A program made the position numbers and the translations under genes. Of a stretch of 14,198 nucleotides of DNA, positions 1-5,326 are shown piece by piece. Source of the stretch: CG2-30-40-21 sp043806395 (GTDB lineage: Bacteria > UBA9089 > CG2-30-40-21); the NCBI GenBank assembly GCA_043806395.1, contig JAZDHC010000008.1, forward strand, positions 1 to 14,198, given 5' to 3'. How positions within the stretch are numbered: position 1 is the stretch's first letter; each line of letters opens with the position of its first letter. Below the pieces are notes generated by a model. It was not told the origin of the DNA and searched no databases. It was given only the letters and a program-made list of their open reading frames with translations.

Positions 1-2
1 AG

Positions 3-134
3 GCGGACGAAGATCTAAGAGCAATCGAAGATCCGAAGGCTGATGAAGAACGGAAAGCGGACGAAGAACATAGAGCGAGCGAAGATCCAAGGGCAGAGGA
101 AAGAATCAAGAGCAAACGAAGATCCAAGAGTTAA
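3..134 (+). CDS. Possible 3' end of a cassette gene with charged hexapeptide repeats (partial)
   Basis: The reading frame starting at base 3 is open from the left edge to a TAA at 132-134, so any gene here is cut by the window. It reads ADEDLR, AIEDPK, ADEERK, ADEEHR, ASEDPR and then AEERIKSKRRSKS. Each DNA unit is 18 bp, or six codons. The first codon varies as GCG, GCA, GCT but always encodes Ala, and the last as AGA, AAG, AAA, AGG and always encodes Arg or Lys. That is the pattern expected if protein, not DNA, was conserved. A one-base insertion in the sixth unit shifts the frame just before the stop. The stop lies shortly before attC1, as in a normal cassette. The doubt is that related 18-bp arrays elsewhere in the window contain stops and look non-coding. 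No function can be assigned. Confidence 0.35.
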   Translation, partial: ADEDLRAIEDPKADEERKADEEHRASEDPRAEERIKSKRRSKS

Positions 135-150
135 TCGGCAACCAAGAGTT
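3..150. repeat. 18-bp degenerate tandem repeat array (left edge)
   Basis: About eight units of 18 bp (one of 19) can be lined up. The approximate consensus is GCGRACGAAGATCCAAGA, with the core GAAGATC most constant. The array runs into attC1. It resembles, in period and in the purine-rich G(C/T)GAAGAT or GTAAGAT core, the arrays at 264-328, 389-508, 9691-9770 and 14068-14198. There are no unique spacers, so it is not a CRISPR. It may in part be coding (see the partial gene on the same bases). Confidence 0.75.
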
Positions 151-166
151 GCTAACGAGGCGATGC

Positions 167-247
167 ACCTAACCAGCGGGGATGCTGCGAGTTACCGAAG
201 TTTTTCTTGCTTACAACGGCTTGTGGCTATTCGCCCCGCCGTTAGGT
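167..247 (+). other. Integron attC site 1 (nested core sites)
   Basis: The outer core boxes are exact. R'' is ACCTAAC (167-173, matching RYYYAAC) and R' is GTTAGGT (241-247, matching GTTRRRY). Inner arms GCGGGG (176-181) and CCCCGC pair next to them, leaving a variable central part of about 50 bp. The arms extend outward (GATG-CACCTAAC against GTTAGGTG-ATC) to a second core-like pair, GCTAAC at 151-156 and GTTAGAC at 257-263. The outer R' is followed by the same ACTTACAAGAG sequence that starts two other cassettes. The functional boundary could therefore be either 241 or 257. Confidence 0.7.
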
Positions 248-263
248 GATCTTATCGTTAGAC

Positions 264-328
264 TTACAAGAGAGCTTAAGATATTACTCGGGCGTAAGAT
301 AGTAGTTGGGAGCAAGATAACAACCAAA
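264..328. repeat. 18-bp tandem repeat array in gene-less cassette 1
   Basis: The cassette between attC1 and attC2 (258-382, 125 bp) has no credible gene. It starts with TTAGACTTACAAGAG and continues with three units of about 18 bp, of the type AGCTTAAGATATTACTCG, GGCGTAAGATAGTAGTTG and GGAGCAAGATAACAACCA. It then enters attC2. I see no promoter, RNA gene or obvious small ORF with a ribosome binding site. Confidence 0.75.
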
Positions 329-388
329 GGCTAACCATTCGGTGCAGTGGACGGCGGAAGATCGCCGCTACTGACTTCAGCGTTAGAC
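329..388 (+). other. Integron attC site 2
   Basis: This 60-bp site ends in R' GTTAGAC (382-388) and begins with R'' GGCTAAC (329-335, one mismatch to RYYYAAC). Its arms CAGTGGACGGCG and CGCCGCTACTG pair as an imperfect hairpin with an unpaired A on one side, around the loop GAAGAT. This asymmetric hairpin is the hallmark of attC and fixes the orientation: cassettes read left to right. The site is nearly identical to attC3. Confidence 0.9.
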
Positions 389-508
389 TTACAAGAGAGC
401 GTAAGATATTACTCAGGCGTTAAGATAGCAGTCGGAAGCAAGATAACAACCAAGTGTAAGATGGTAATCGGGCGTAAGAAAACGGTCAGGAGCAAGATAA
501 CAACCAAA
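389..508. repeat. 18-bp tandem repeat array in gene-less cassette 2
   Basis: The second gene-less cassette (383-562, 180 bp) begins with the same TTAGACTTACAAGAG and holds six 18- to 19-bp units with the core GYAAGATA, such as GGCGTTAAGATAGCAGTC and AGTGTAAGATGGTAATCG. Its last 77 bases (489-565) are identical to 309-385, so cassettes 1 and 2 share a tail that runs through the attC. Cassette 2 looks like cassette 1 with three additional repeat units. No gene is visible. Confidence 0.8.
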
Positions 509-568
509 GGCTAACCATTCGGTGCAGTGGACGGCGGAAGATCGCCGCTACTGACTTCAGCGTTAAAC
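509..568 (+). other. Integron attC site 3
   Basis: This site is identical to attC2 except in the last core box, which is GTTAAAC (562-568) instead of GTTAGAC. It shows the same asymmetric hairpin, CAGTGGACGGCG/CGCCGCTACTG. It ends 16 bases before the start codon of the TIR-like gene, which is normal cassette spacing. Confidence 0.9.
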
Positions 569-584
569 CTCATTGGAGAAAAAT

Positions 585-995
585 ATGCCTACTTTAAAAA
601 ATCGAATGATCTTTATCAGTCATGCATGGTCTTACAATCAGCATTATTGGACTTTAGTACACTGGTTTAATGAGGAATCAAACTTTTCTTGGAGTAATTG
701 CAGCGTTCCAAGTCATGATGCCTTACCAGATAAGACATCAAAAGGTTTAAGTGAGGGTATGACAAGGCAAATCAGTCCAGCTCAGGTAGTTGTAATCTTA
801 GGAGGGATGTATGCATCGTATAGTGCTTGGATTGACTACGAAATATCCGAAGCAAAAAGAATGAATAAAGTGATTATTGGCGTGAAACCTTGGGGTCAAG
901 AGCGAGTTCCATTAAGTGTGCAAAATGCATCAATTTGCCCAGTAGTGGGATGGAATCGTTCAAGCATTATTCAAGCGATAAGGCTATATTCATGA
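585..995 (+). CDS. TIR-like (DUF1863/ThsB-type) protein
   Basis: This 136-aa protein looks like the TIR-like DUF1863 family, which includes the ThsB sensors of Thoeris anti-phage systems. Those TIR proteins use NAD+ to make a nucleotide signal or deplete it. Visible signatures are the first strand with FISHAW (residues 10-15), a second strand VVVILGGMYASYSAW, and then WIDYEISEAKR with E86 as the candidate catalytic Glu. The strand VIIGVKPWG follows, where family members have a G-pW motif. The single domain fills the whole chain and there is no membrane segment or signal peptide, so it should be cytosolic. I chose ATG 585 because GGAG at 575-578 sits 6 bases upstream; an in-frame TTG at 573 would lie on that ribosome site. 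Its stop overlaps the next gene's start (ATGA), implying coupled translation with the SLATT protein. NADase activity is inferred from family and not certain. Confidence 0.85.
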   Translation: MPTLKNRMIFISHAWSYNQHYWTLVHWFNEESNFSWSNCSVPSHDALPDKTSKGLSEGMTRQISPAQVVVILGGMYASYSAWIDYEISEAKRMNKVIIGVKPWGQERVPLSVQNASICPVVGWNRSSIIQAIRLYS

Positions 996-1429
996 ATGAA
1001 CAAGAGTACATAGAACAAAGATTAGAATATCAAATAAATTGGTATAGTCAAAAAAGCCAATATAACCAAACATGGTTTAAAAGGCTTCGTTTATCGGAAA
1101 TCATTTCTGCTACATTTATTCCTTTTCTATCTGGTATGGGTGATAAAGTCCCATGTGGTCCATGGTTAATTGGTGGTTTAGGTGTCTTTATTGCAGTTGC
1201 AGCTGCATCTGGATCGTTATTTAAGTTTCATGAGAACTGGATTCAATATCGCACAACAGCAGAGCAGTTAAAACATGAAAAGTTTCTATACTTAACGGGA
1301 ACGAAACCTTACGAGTCTGAAGACAAATTTTCTGCACTGGTTCAACGAATAGAGGGATTAATATCAAAGGAAAACTCTTCTTGGTCGCAGGTGGTCAAAA
1401 AGGTCGGAAAAACAAGTGATAAGGCATAA
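992..1429 (+). CDS. SLATT-domain (DUF4231-like) two-TM membrane protein
   Basis: This 145-aa protein has the layout of the SLATT/DUF4231 family: an N-terminal amphipathic helix (YIEQRLEYQINWYSQKSQ, residues 6-22), two membrane segments (about 33-50 and 57-76) and a conserved cytoplasmic tail. The tail includes FHENWIQYRTTAEQLKHEKF (79-98) and a late Trp before QVVKK. SLATT proteins are thought to be membrane effectors, possibly pore-forming, that respond to nucleotide signals or partner enzymes in bacterial conflict systems. The start is ATG 992, overlapping the TIR-like gene's TGA by four bases, with AAGG 980-983 as a likely ribosome site; upstream in-frame starts would lie deep inside the TIR gene. 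The two genes fill one cassette ending in attC4. A model in which the TIR protein makes the signal and the SLATT protein is the membrane killer is my inference. Confidence 0.85.
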   Translation: MNEQEYIEQRLEYQINWYSQKSQYNQTWFKRLRLSEIISATFIPFLSGMGDKVPCGPWLIGGLGVFIAVAAASGSLFKFHENWIQYRTTAEQLKHEKFLYLTGTKPYESEDKFSALVQRIEGLISKENSSWSQVVKKVGKTSDKA

Positions 1430-1467
1430 CAAATAAATAGAATAAATAGGGACAAAGACCGTTAAAA

Positions 1468-1526
1468 GTCTAATCAGTCGCTGCAGTTGACGGCGAGTAC
1501 GCCGCAACTGAGCTTTATCGTTCGGC
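1468..1526 (+). other. Integron attC site 4
   Basis: The arms CAGTTGACGGCG and CGCCGCAACTG form an asymmetric hairpin with one unpaired A around the loop AGTA, exactly the style of attC2 and attC6. The core boxes are less regular: GTCTAAT (1468-1474) in place of RYYYAAC, and GTTCGGC (1520-1526) in place of GTTRRRY. It closes the TIR/SLATT cassette (563-1520, 958 bp). Confidence 0.8.
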
Positions 1527-1543
1527 AGGAGGGAAATGGCAAT

Positions 1544-2221
1544 ATGGAAACCGAGAAAGAGCATCAACCTCGACAGGCTGTTACGGAACTGATAATCGGT
1601 GGCAACATCATACCATATGTAGTGCCTGCTGCTGAAATTAGCACAACATGCTGTATGCTTCTCGTGCCGAATTCCCATTCCGTAACAGTCTGTCGAAATG
1701 CACTTATGGCTGTGCTGCGATGGTTCCTTGTCCTGCCTGCTTTCGCAGCCGCCTACTGCGCCGGTATTTTCATATGGTATGTGACCACCGTAGTCGGCAT
1801 GAGTTGTGCCCCACGTTTTCTTATCATGCCGGAAGACATTGATGCACTGCGCAGTTTCTGCGCTGCCGTTGACATGGACGGCAGGTATGTGAGTGGCACA
1901 ATATGGATGCTCTTGCGGAATGGCACGGCGAGTTTTGTCGCCGTGTACATCGGAATGAGGGTGTCACCACGAGGCGAAATCGCCGTGGGATGGCTACTCT
2001 ATGCGCTTTTTGTCTGCTGGTTTGCATTGCTTCTTTCGGTTGCCATTGCCTCGGGCGCAGCCACCCAAATGCCATTTGGCGTCGCCTATCGCGCCATACT
2101 GGAAGCGATAGCTATTACTCTCGGTGCTGTGGCGGCGATTAGGTCTCAAAGGGAGAAGGAACCAGCCGAACCAGCAACCGCACCTTATTCGGAGCCCGCT
2201 GCGCGGTCTCCTCAAAGGTGA
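1544..2221 (+). CDS. Cassette-encoded membrane protein of unknown function
   Basis: I do not recognise this 225-aa protein. A hydrophilic N-terminus with an SHSVTVCRNAL stretch precedes a long hydrophobic segment (about residues 52-85, long enough for one or two helices). Three further candidate membrane helices follow near 126-139, 146-170 and 184-199. The C-terminal tail is rich in Ala, Pro and Glu. A 13-residue region rich in acidic residues (EDIDALRSFCAAVD) lies between the first two membrane parts. ATG 1544 is preferred over the upstream in-frame ATG at 1487, which falls inside attC4, because AGGAGGG (1527-1533) sits 10 bases before it. The gene is visibly more GC-rich than its neighbours, which suggests a different donor. 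Its last codons overlap the probable attC5, so the tail sequence is partly dictated by the recombination site. Confidence 0.75.
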   Translation: METEKEHQPRQAVTELIIGGNIIPYVVPAAEISTTCCMLLVPNSHSVTVCRNALMAVLRWFLVLPAFAAAYCAGIFIWYVTTVVGMSCAPRFLIMPEDIDALRSFCAAVDMDGRYVSGTIWMLLRNGTASFVAVYIGMRVSPRGEIAVGWLLYALFVCWFALLLSVAIASGAATQMPFGVAYRAILEAIAITLGAVAAIRSQREKEPAEPATAPYSEPAARSPQR

Positions 2222-2236
2222 GTTGCGGCGTTATGT
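2172..2236 (+). other. Probable integron attC site 5, overlapping a gene end
   Basis: Inverted matches can be followed from CAAC-CGCA-CCTT-GGAG-CCCGC (2172-2200) to GCGG-CTCC-AAGGTG-TGCGG-CGTT (up to 2232). The site ends in GTTATGT (2230-2236), a near fit to GTTRRRY. The hairpin is more bulged than in the other sites and the left core box CAGCAAC is poor. Its position, across the stop codon of the membrane-protein gene and just before the ribosome site of the next gene, is what a cassette boundary should look like. Confidence 0.5.
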
Positions 2237-2265
2237 TTCAATAAAACCAATAAGGAGGATAACCC

Positions 2266-4392
2266 GTGGAAACTAAAACCAATATTAAATTATTTGATTT
2301 ATTTGATGGTGCAGTACTGAAACCTCATAAAAAAGTTGACCCTTGTTTTATGACTGGGAAGGGTTGCGTATATACAGATTTAATTGATGAGACATTGAAA
2401 GACAGAAGAATTCGTGAGGAGTTTTTAGGCTTTTCTGTTTTTCCATTTAGGCCAAACCTTAGCGTTTTCTTTAAGAATTGCTTATATAATTATTTTAGAA
2501 CTAATTTCAAAGGTAAAGTTGGTCTACAAAAAGCAGATGAAGTAAGAAGACCAGGAATAATAATATGCGAAGGTATTTGTAAGAGAATACAGGAGTCAGA
2601 TTTTGTCACAGTTGATATTTCATTATCGAATCCAAATGTATTTTATGAACTGGGTCTTTCGTATGGTATCTCCCACAAGCTTTCAGTAATACATCATCAT
2701 GAATCACTCTTTGGTAAAACAATTGCAACAAAGTTAGAGGATATTGGATGTAAAGCATTTTCTTATCATGATTTAGATCCAATACGGATTGAAGATTACA
2801 ATGAAACAAAAAGAATATGGCAAGACAATAGAATTCACAATGAATTGGCTACAAACAATCCCAAGATACTTTTGTATGAACATTACATAGCTGACAATGA
2901 AAGAGAAGTATTCGATACTATTAAATCGGATGAAATAACCCAAGAAAACTCTAAAAATGATATTAATCTAAATTTCGATGCTCATGTTAAATCTGCTGTA
3001 GGCATTGCCATACAAGAATTCACCAATGATTTTTCTGAATGTCAAGGCAGTGCTAATGTAATCGCTACCTATCTCGACACCATAAAAGGTTTTAAAGATG
3101 TGGTTACGGTTAAAACAAACGGTAGCTATAAAGAGATACGAGACCAAGTAGATTCCGCATATTGCATGATAATAAGAACTGGATTTTCTAAGTGCCATCC
3201 AATGTCATATTTTTGGTTAGGCTACGGGCATGCAAAAGGCAAGAATGTGATACCTGTCACAGTGATAAGTGCAAGAGACGAAAAAATTGAGGATTTAGCA
3301 TTCGACATTCGCGCACAGCGGCATATGGTTTTCATCAAAAATACTCCAGAAAGATTTGAAGAGGAACTGAAATCATCTCTGAGTCATATGATTCACTTTG
3401 ACTTTTCAGAATGGTCGAGAAAACACTTCTGGGACAAAATGATTGGAAGAAGAGGCGAAGTCTCAATTTTCACTGGAGCCCTTCACAATGAGGAATATGG
3501 CAGGGAAATGATTGGAGATTGGGATCTAAGAACAGCAGCCGAAATAACTTCCTATTTCGCTAGAGCGCAATACAGGGCAAAAATTGAAAATCCTGTCTAT
3601 ACGCCAGAATACCCGGGCGGAAAGAATAAAAACTTTGATAAAAAATCTTACATGAATAACCTACGAGGTATGTTGACTGATAAAAACTGTATTCTTATTG
3701 CTTCTTCTGATGTAAATCCATTAACGGAGATAGTTCTCGGACATATGTATAAGGTTCCAGAAGAATCCCTTTTTCAAACTTCCGATGATATACAGAAATA
3801 CCCAAATGCTATAGTTGCCGTAAAAGAGCGAAAAACAAAAGGCAAGATTGACGAAAATCGAGTGAATATTACGCCTCAGCGTTTTTTTTATCAAGAAATT
3901 CCTACAGAAAACGAGGTGACCAAAAGAGGATTTATGTCAGCTCAAATCAAACAACTAAAATTTGTAAAAGAATATATGAGCCAAACAGATGAAGAAAAGG
4001 ATGCGTTTGAACTGCTCGGTCATTTGGCGATAACGAAAAACCCTTTTACATCACCCGGTTCTCCAGCTAAATTCATCATTACTCTTAACGGTGTCAGTGG
4101 CCCTGCTACTTTTGCACTGACCCACATATTGACAGGTGGCGTGACTAAAGAATTTGTATCATACGAAAAGTCTTTTGCAGCAGATAAAGAATCAGAAACT
4201 ATCTTGAAAGAAATTTTAGACAAGATGAAGATTGAAGAATTCGATTCGTTAGACTGTTTAATTACTGTTAAAGTTGGTCGATCTATCTCTGATGATAATA
4301 CTTTGAGAACATCAACGACAGATTGGCGGAAAATTATATCTTGGAAGTTGGATGACGAAGCGAGAACACCATCAATCAAAACAGGTTTATAA
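2266..4392 (+). CDS. 708-aa protein with tandem NDT/TIR-like domains and unknown C-terminal half
   Basis: The first domain (about residues 85-170) has the signature of nucleoside 2-deoxyribosyltransferase/TIR-like folds: LQKADEVRRP, then an I-x-x-SDFVTVDIS strand and NPNVFYELGLSYG (122-134), where the Glu is the expected catalytic residue. A second, diverged copy (about 280-372) keeps SYFWLGYGHAKGKNVIPVTV and FDIRAQRHMVF but has no Glu at the matching place, so it is probably inactive. The rest (about 395-708) is unrecognised. It contains IFTGALHNEE, REMIGDWDLRTAAEI, CILIASSDVNPLTEIVLGH (475-493) and GVSGPATFALTHILTGG (609-625), well-ordered motifs that suggest a real enzymatic or ligand-binding domain. 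The start is GTG 2266, with AAGGAGG (2252-2258) 7 bases upstream; no better ATG is near. It stands alone in its unit. A role in nucleotide-based conflict is inferred from the first domain only. Confidence 0.75.
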   Translation: METKTNIKLFDLFDGAVLKPHKKVDPCFMTGKGCVYTDLIDETLKDRRIREEFLGFSVFPFRPNLSVFFKNCLYNYFRTNFKGKVGLQKADEVRRPGIIICEGICKRIQESDFVTVDISLSNPNVFYELGLSYGISHKLSVIHHHESLFGKTIATKLEDIGCKAFSYHDLDPIRIEDYNETKRIWQDNRIHNELATNNPKILLYEHYIADNEREVFDTIKSDEITQENSKNDINLNFDAHVKSAVGIAIQEFTNDFSECQGSANVIATYLDTIKGFKDVVTVKTNGSYKEIRDQVDSAYCMIIRTGFSKCHPMSYFWLGYGHAKGKNVIPVTVISARDEKIEDLAFDIRAQRHMVFIKNTPERFEEELKSSLSHMIHFDFSEWSRKHFWDKMIGRRGEVSIFTGALHNEEYGREMIGDWDLRTAAEITSYFARAQYRAKIENPVYTPEYPGGKNKNFDKKSYMNNLRGMLTDKNCILIASSDVNPLTEIVLGHMYKVPEESLFQTSDDIQKYPNAIVAVKERKTKGKIDENRVNITPQRFFYQEIPTENEVTKRGFMSAQIKQLKFVKEYMSQTDEEKDAFELLGHLAITKNPFTSPGSPAKFIITLNGVSGPATFALTHILTGGVTKEFVSYEKSFAADKESETILKEILDKMKIEEFDSLDCLITVKVGRSISDDNTLRTSTTDWRKIISWKLDDEARTPSIKTGL

Positions 4393-4514
4393 TAATAAGG
4401 GAGAAGAAGGGGACACTCTTTATAAGTCTTTAAATTGGAAATAGTTACAGACGACTATTGACAGCTATTGAAGAGAACCGGAAAAGAACCGGAAAAGTTT
4501 CAATAACCCTATTG
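4393..4514. other. Gene-less cassette-tail sequence before the MITE
   Basis: No gene or terminator is visible. The bases contain a short tandem GAACCGGAAAA (twice, near 4474-4495) followed by GTTTCAATAACCCTATTG. This matches GTTTCGATAACCCTATTG at 9783-9800, after the 18-bp array that follows attC6. The segment GACAGCTATTGAAGAGAA also resembles GTTAGCTGTTGAAGAGAA just after attC7. It therefore looks like cassette-boundary material that has lost its attC hairpin. Confidence 0.5.
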
Positions 4515-4983
4515 GAGAGCGTTGCACAGGGTTTTCAGGTTTTATGCGGATTCATGAAAGTTCAGAGAGATAAAACTTGCCAAACGCCTCAAAACGACAT
4601 AATTTGCGTACTTGACATTTTAAGGGAGGGGATTTTCCACAAATTGTTGTTTTACCATGATGGATTGCATATATTTACAGGAACAAGCGTTACAGGAGTA
4701 ACCTCAAACAGGAATGTCTCGTGCTTCTTCTTGCGTTGGCAATAAAGAGAAGATTCCTGCAGGAGTTTACCCCTGCGAATGCAGGGGCAGGAATGACATT
4801 TGTTGGTAATGTGTAGCAGAGGCTATCATTCCTAACCGTAGTTCTTGCGAATTACTGTCATTCCTGCGAATGCAGGAATCTTCTGGACTGTAAAAATGTC
4901 AAGAAATACAAAACATGACAACAAATGAGATCAAGCAGTGCTTGAGAGTGTAGATGTGGCGGGAGAGGCTGTGCAACGCTCTC
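4515..4983. mobile_element. MITE-like element with 15-bp TIRs and 8-bp target duplication
   Basis: The ends are perfect 15-bp inverted repeats: GAGAGCGTTGCACAG at 4515-4529 and its complement CTGTGCAACGCTCTC at 4969-4983. Direct repeats CCCTATTG flank it at 4507-4514 and 4984-4991. The same sequence without the element exists at 9783-9830: the right flank 4984-5021 is identical to 9793-9830 over 38 bases, and the left flank matches with one difference over the 18 bases before the junction. This empty site shows an insertion with an 8-bp duplication. The 469-bp element encodes no transposase, so it must have been moved in trans. An 8-bp duplication occurs in several IS families (for example IS256, IS66, ISL3, IS1595); I cannot name the parent. 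Confidence 0.85.
4748..4884. repeat. Inverted pair of REP-type hairpins inside the MITE
   Basis: The right copy (4856-4884) contains ATTCCTGC-GAAT-GCAGGAAT, a perfect hairpin. The left copy (4748-4798) is its inverse with extra bases in the middle that form a second hairpin, CCCCTGC-GAAT-GCAGGGG (4770-4787). The outer 14 bases AGAAGATTCCTGCA (4748-4761) and TGCAGGAATCTTCT (4871-4884) are complementary, as are CAGGAATGACA and TGTCATTCCTG. This is the arrangement of a REPIN (two REPs head to head). A REP family of the form TCATTCCTGCGAATGCAGGAAT is widespread in bacteria. Confidence 0.75.
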
Positions 4984-5081
4984 CCCTATTGGGCTCAAGC
5001 AATTAGAGAAAAAATATTGACGAGGAAGGAATCAGGGGCAAATATTGAATGTGGAATTTAATGTGATAGTTTGGCAAGCCA
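4984..5081. repeat. Two cassette-end sequence blocks shared with 9.8 kb and 13.9 kb
   Basis: Bases 4984-5021 equal 9793-9830 exactly. Bases 5045-5081 match 13942-13978, the block just before attC7, at 35 of 37 positions. After 5081 the match stops where an attC would be expected, and unrelated sequence follows. A weak promoter-like TTGACG lies at 5017-5022 without a good -10 partner. Confidence 0.75.
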
Positions 5082-5326
5082 AAAGAAACACACATGACCT
5101 TCAGTCACAAAGGATAATGAAAATTCGGGGAGAAGGAGTTTTCCGAACCCTGAACCTCGCATTTTCAGGGGAAAAGAGTTATCGAAACTTTTTCGTTTTT
5201 TCTTCTGACTGCTGATAACTGACAGCTGAATACTTACTAATAAATACAATGAAAATGAGACCTGAGACCAATTTTTTAAATTGTTCCCAATTCCCAGATT
5301 TCCAAAGATTAATTTAGAGGTGAAAG
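5082..5326. other. Gene-less leader of the STAND operon
   Basis: No gene is visible. Weak structures include a bulged hairpin between GTTTTCC-CCCTGAA and TTTCAGGGG-AAAAG (about 5140-5178), a T-rich stretch near 5186-5202, and the repetitive CTGACTGCTGATAACTGACAGCTG-type sequence near 5204-5227. A TACAAT at 5245-5250 could be a -10 box, but the nearest CTGACA lies 20 bases upstream, too far for a standard promoter. The ribosome site GAGGTG (5317-5322) precedes the next start. Confidence 0.4.

Noticed and set aside
43..249. A 68-aa reading frame on the + strand
   Set aside because: It runs through the 18-bp repeats and the attC1 hairpin, is out of frame with the more coding-like frame 3, and has no ribosome site or family.
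264..508. CRISPR array
   Set aside because: Repeat units abut each other with an 18-bp period and no unique spacers; no cas genes are present.
573..584. TTG 573 as the start of the TIR-like gene
   Set aside because: The GGAG ribosome site lies on these bases and fits ATG 585; the family's first strand begins right after 585.
890..991. Longer start for the SLATT gene
   Set aside because: The extra 34 residues lie inside the TIR-like gene in another frame and do not fit the SLATT N-terminus; ATG 992 makes the ATGA overlap.
573..1429. A standard Thoeris system
   Set aside because: The TIR-like protein fits ThsB, but no ThsA-like SIR2/SLOG or macro-domain effector is present; only a SLATT protein.
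4458..4745. A 95-aa frame in the MITE region
   Set aside because: It starts outside the element and ends inside it across the terminal repeat, lacks a ribosome site and resembles no transposase.
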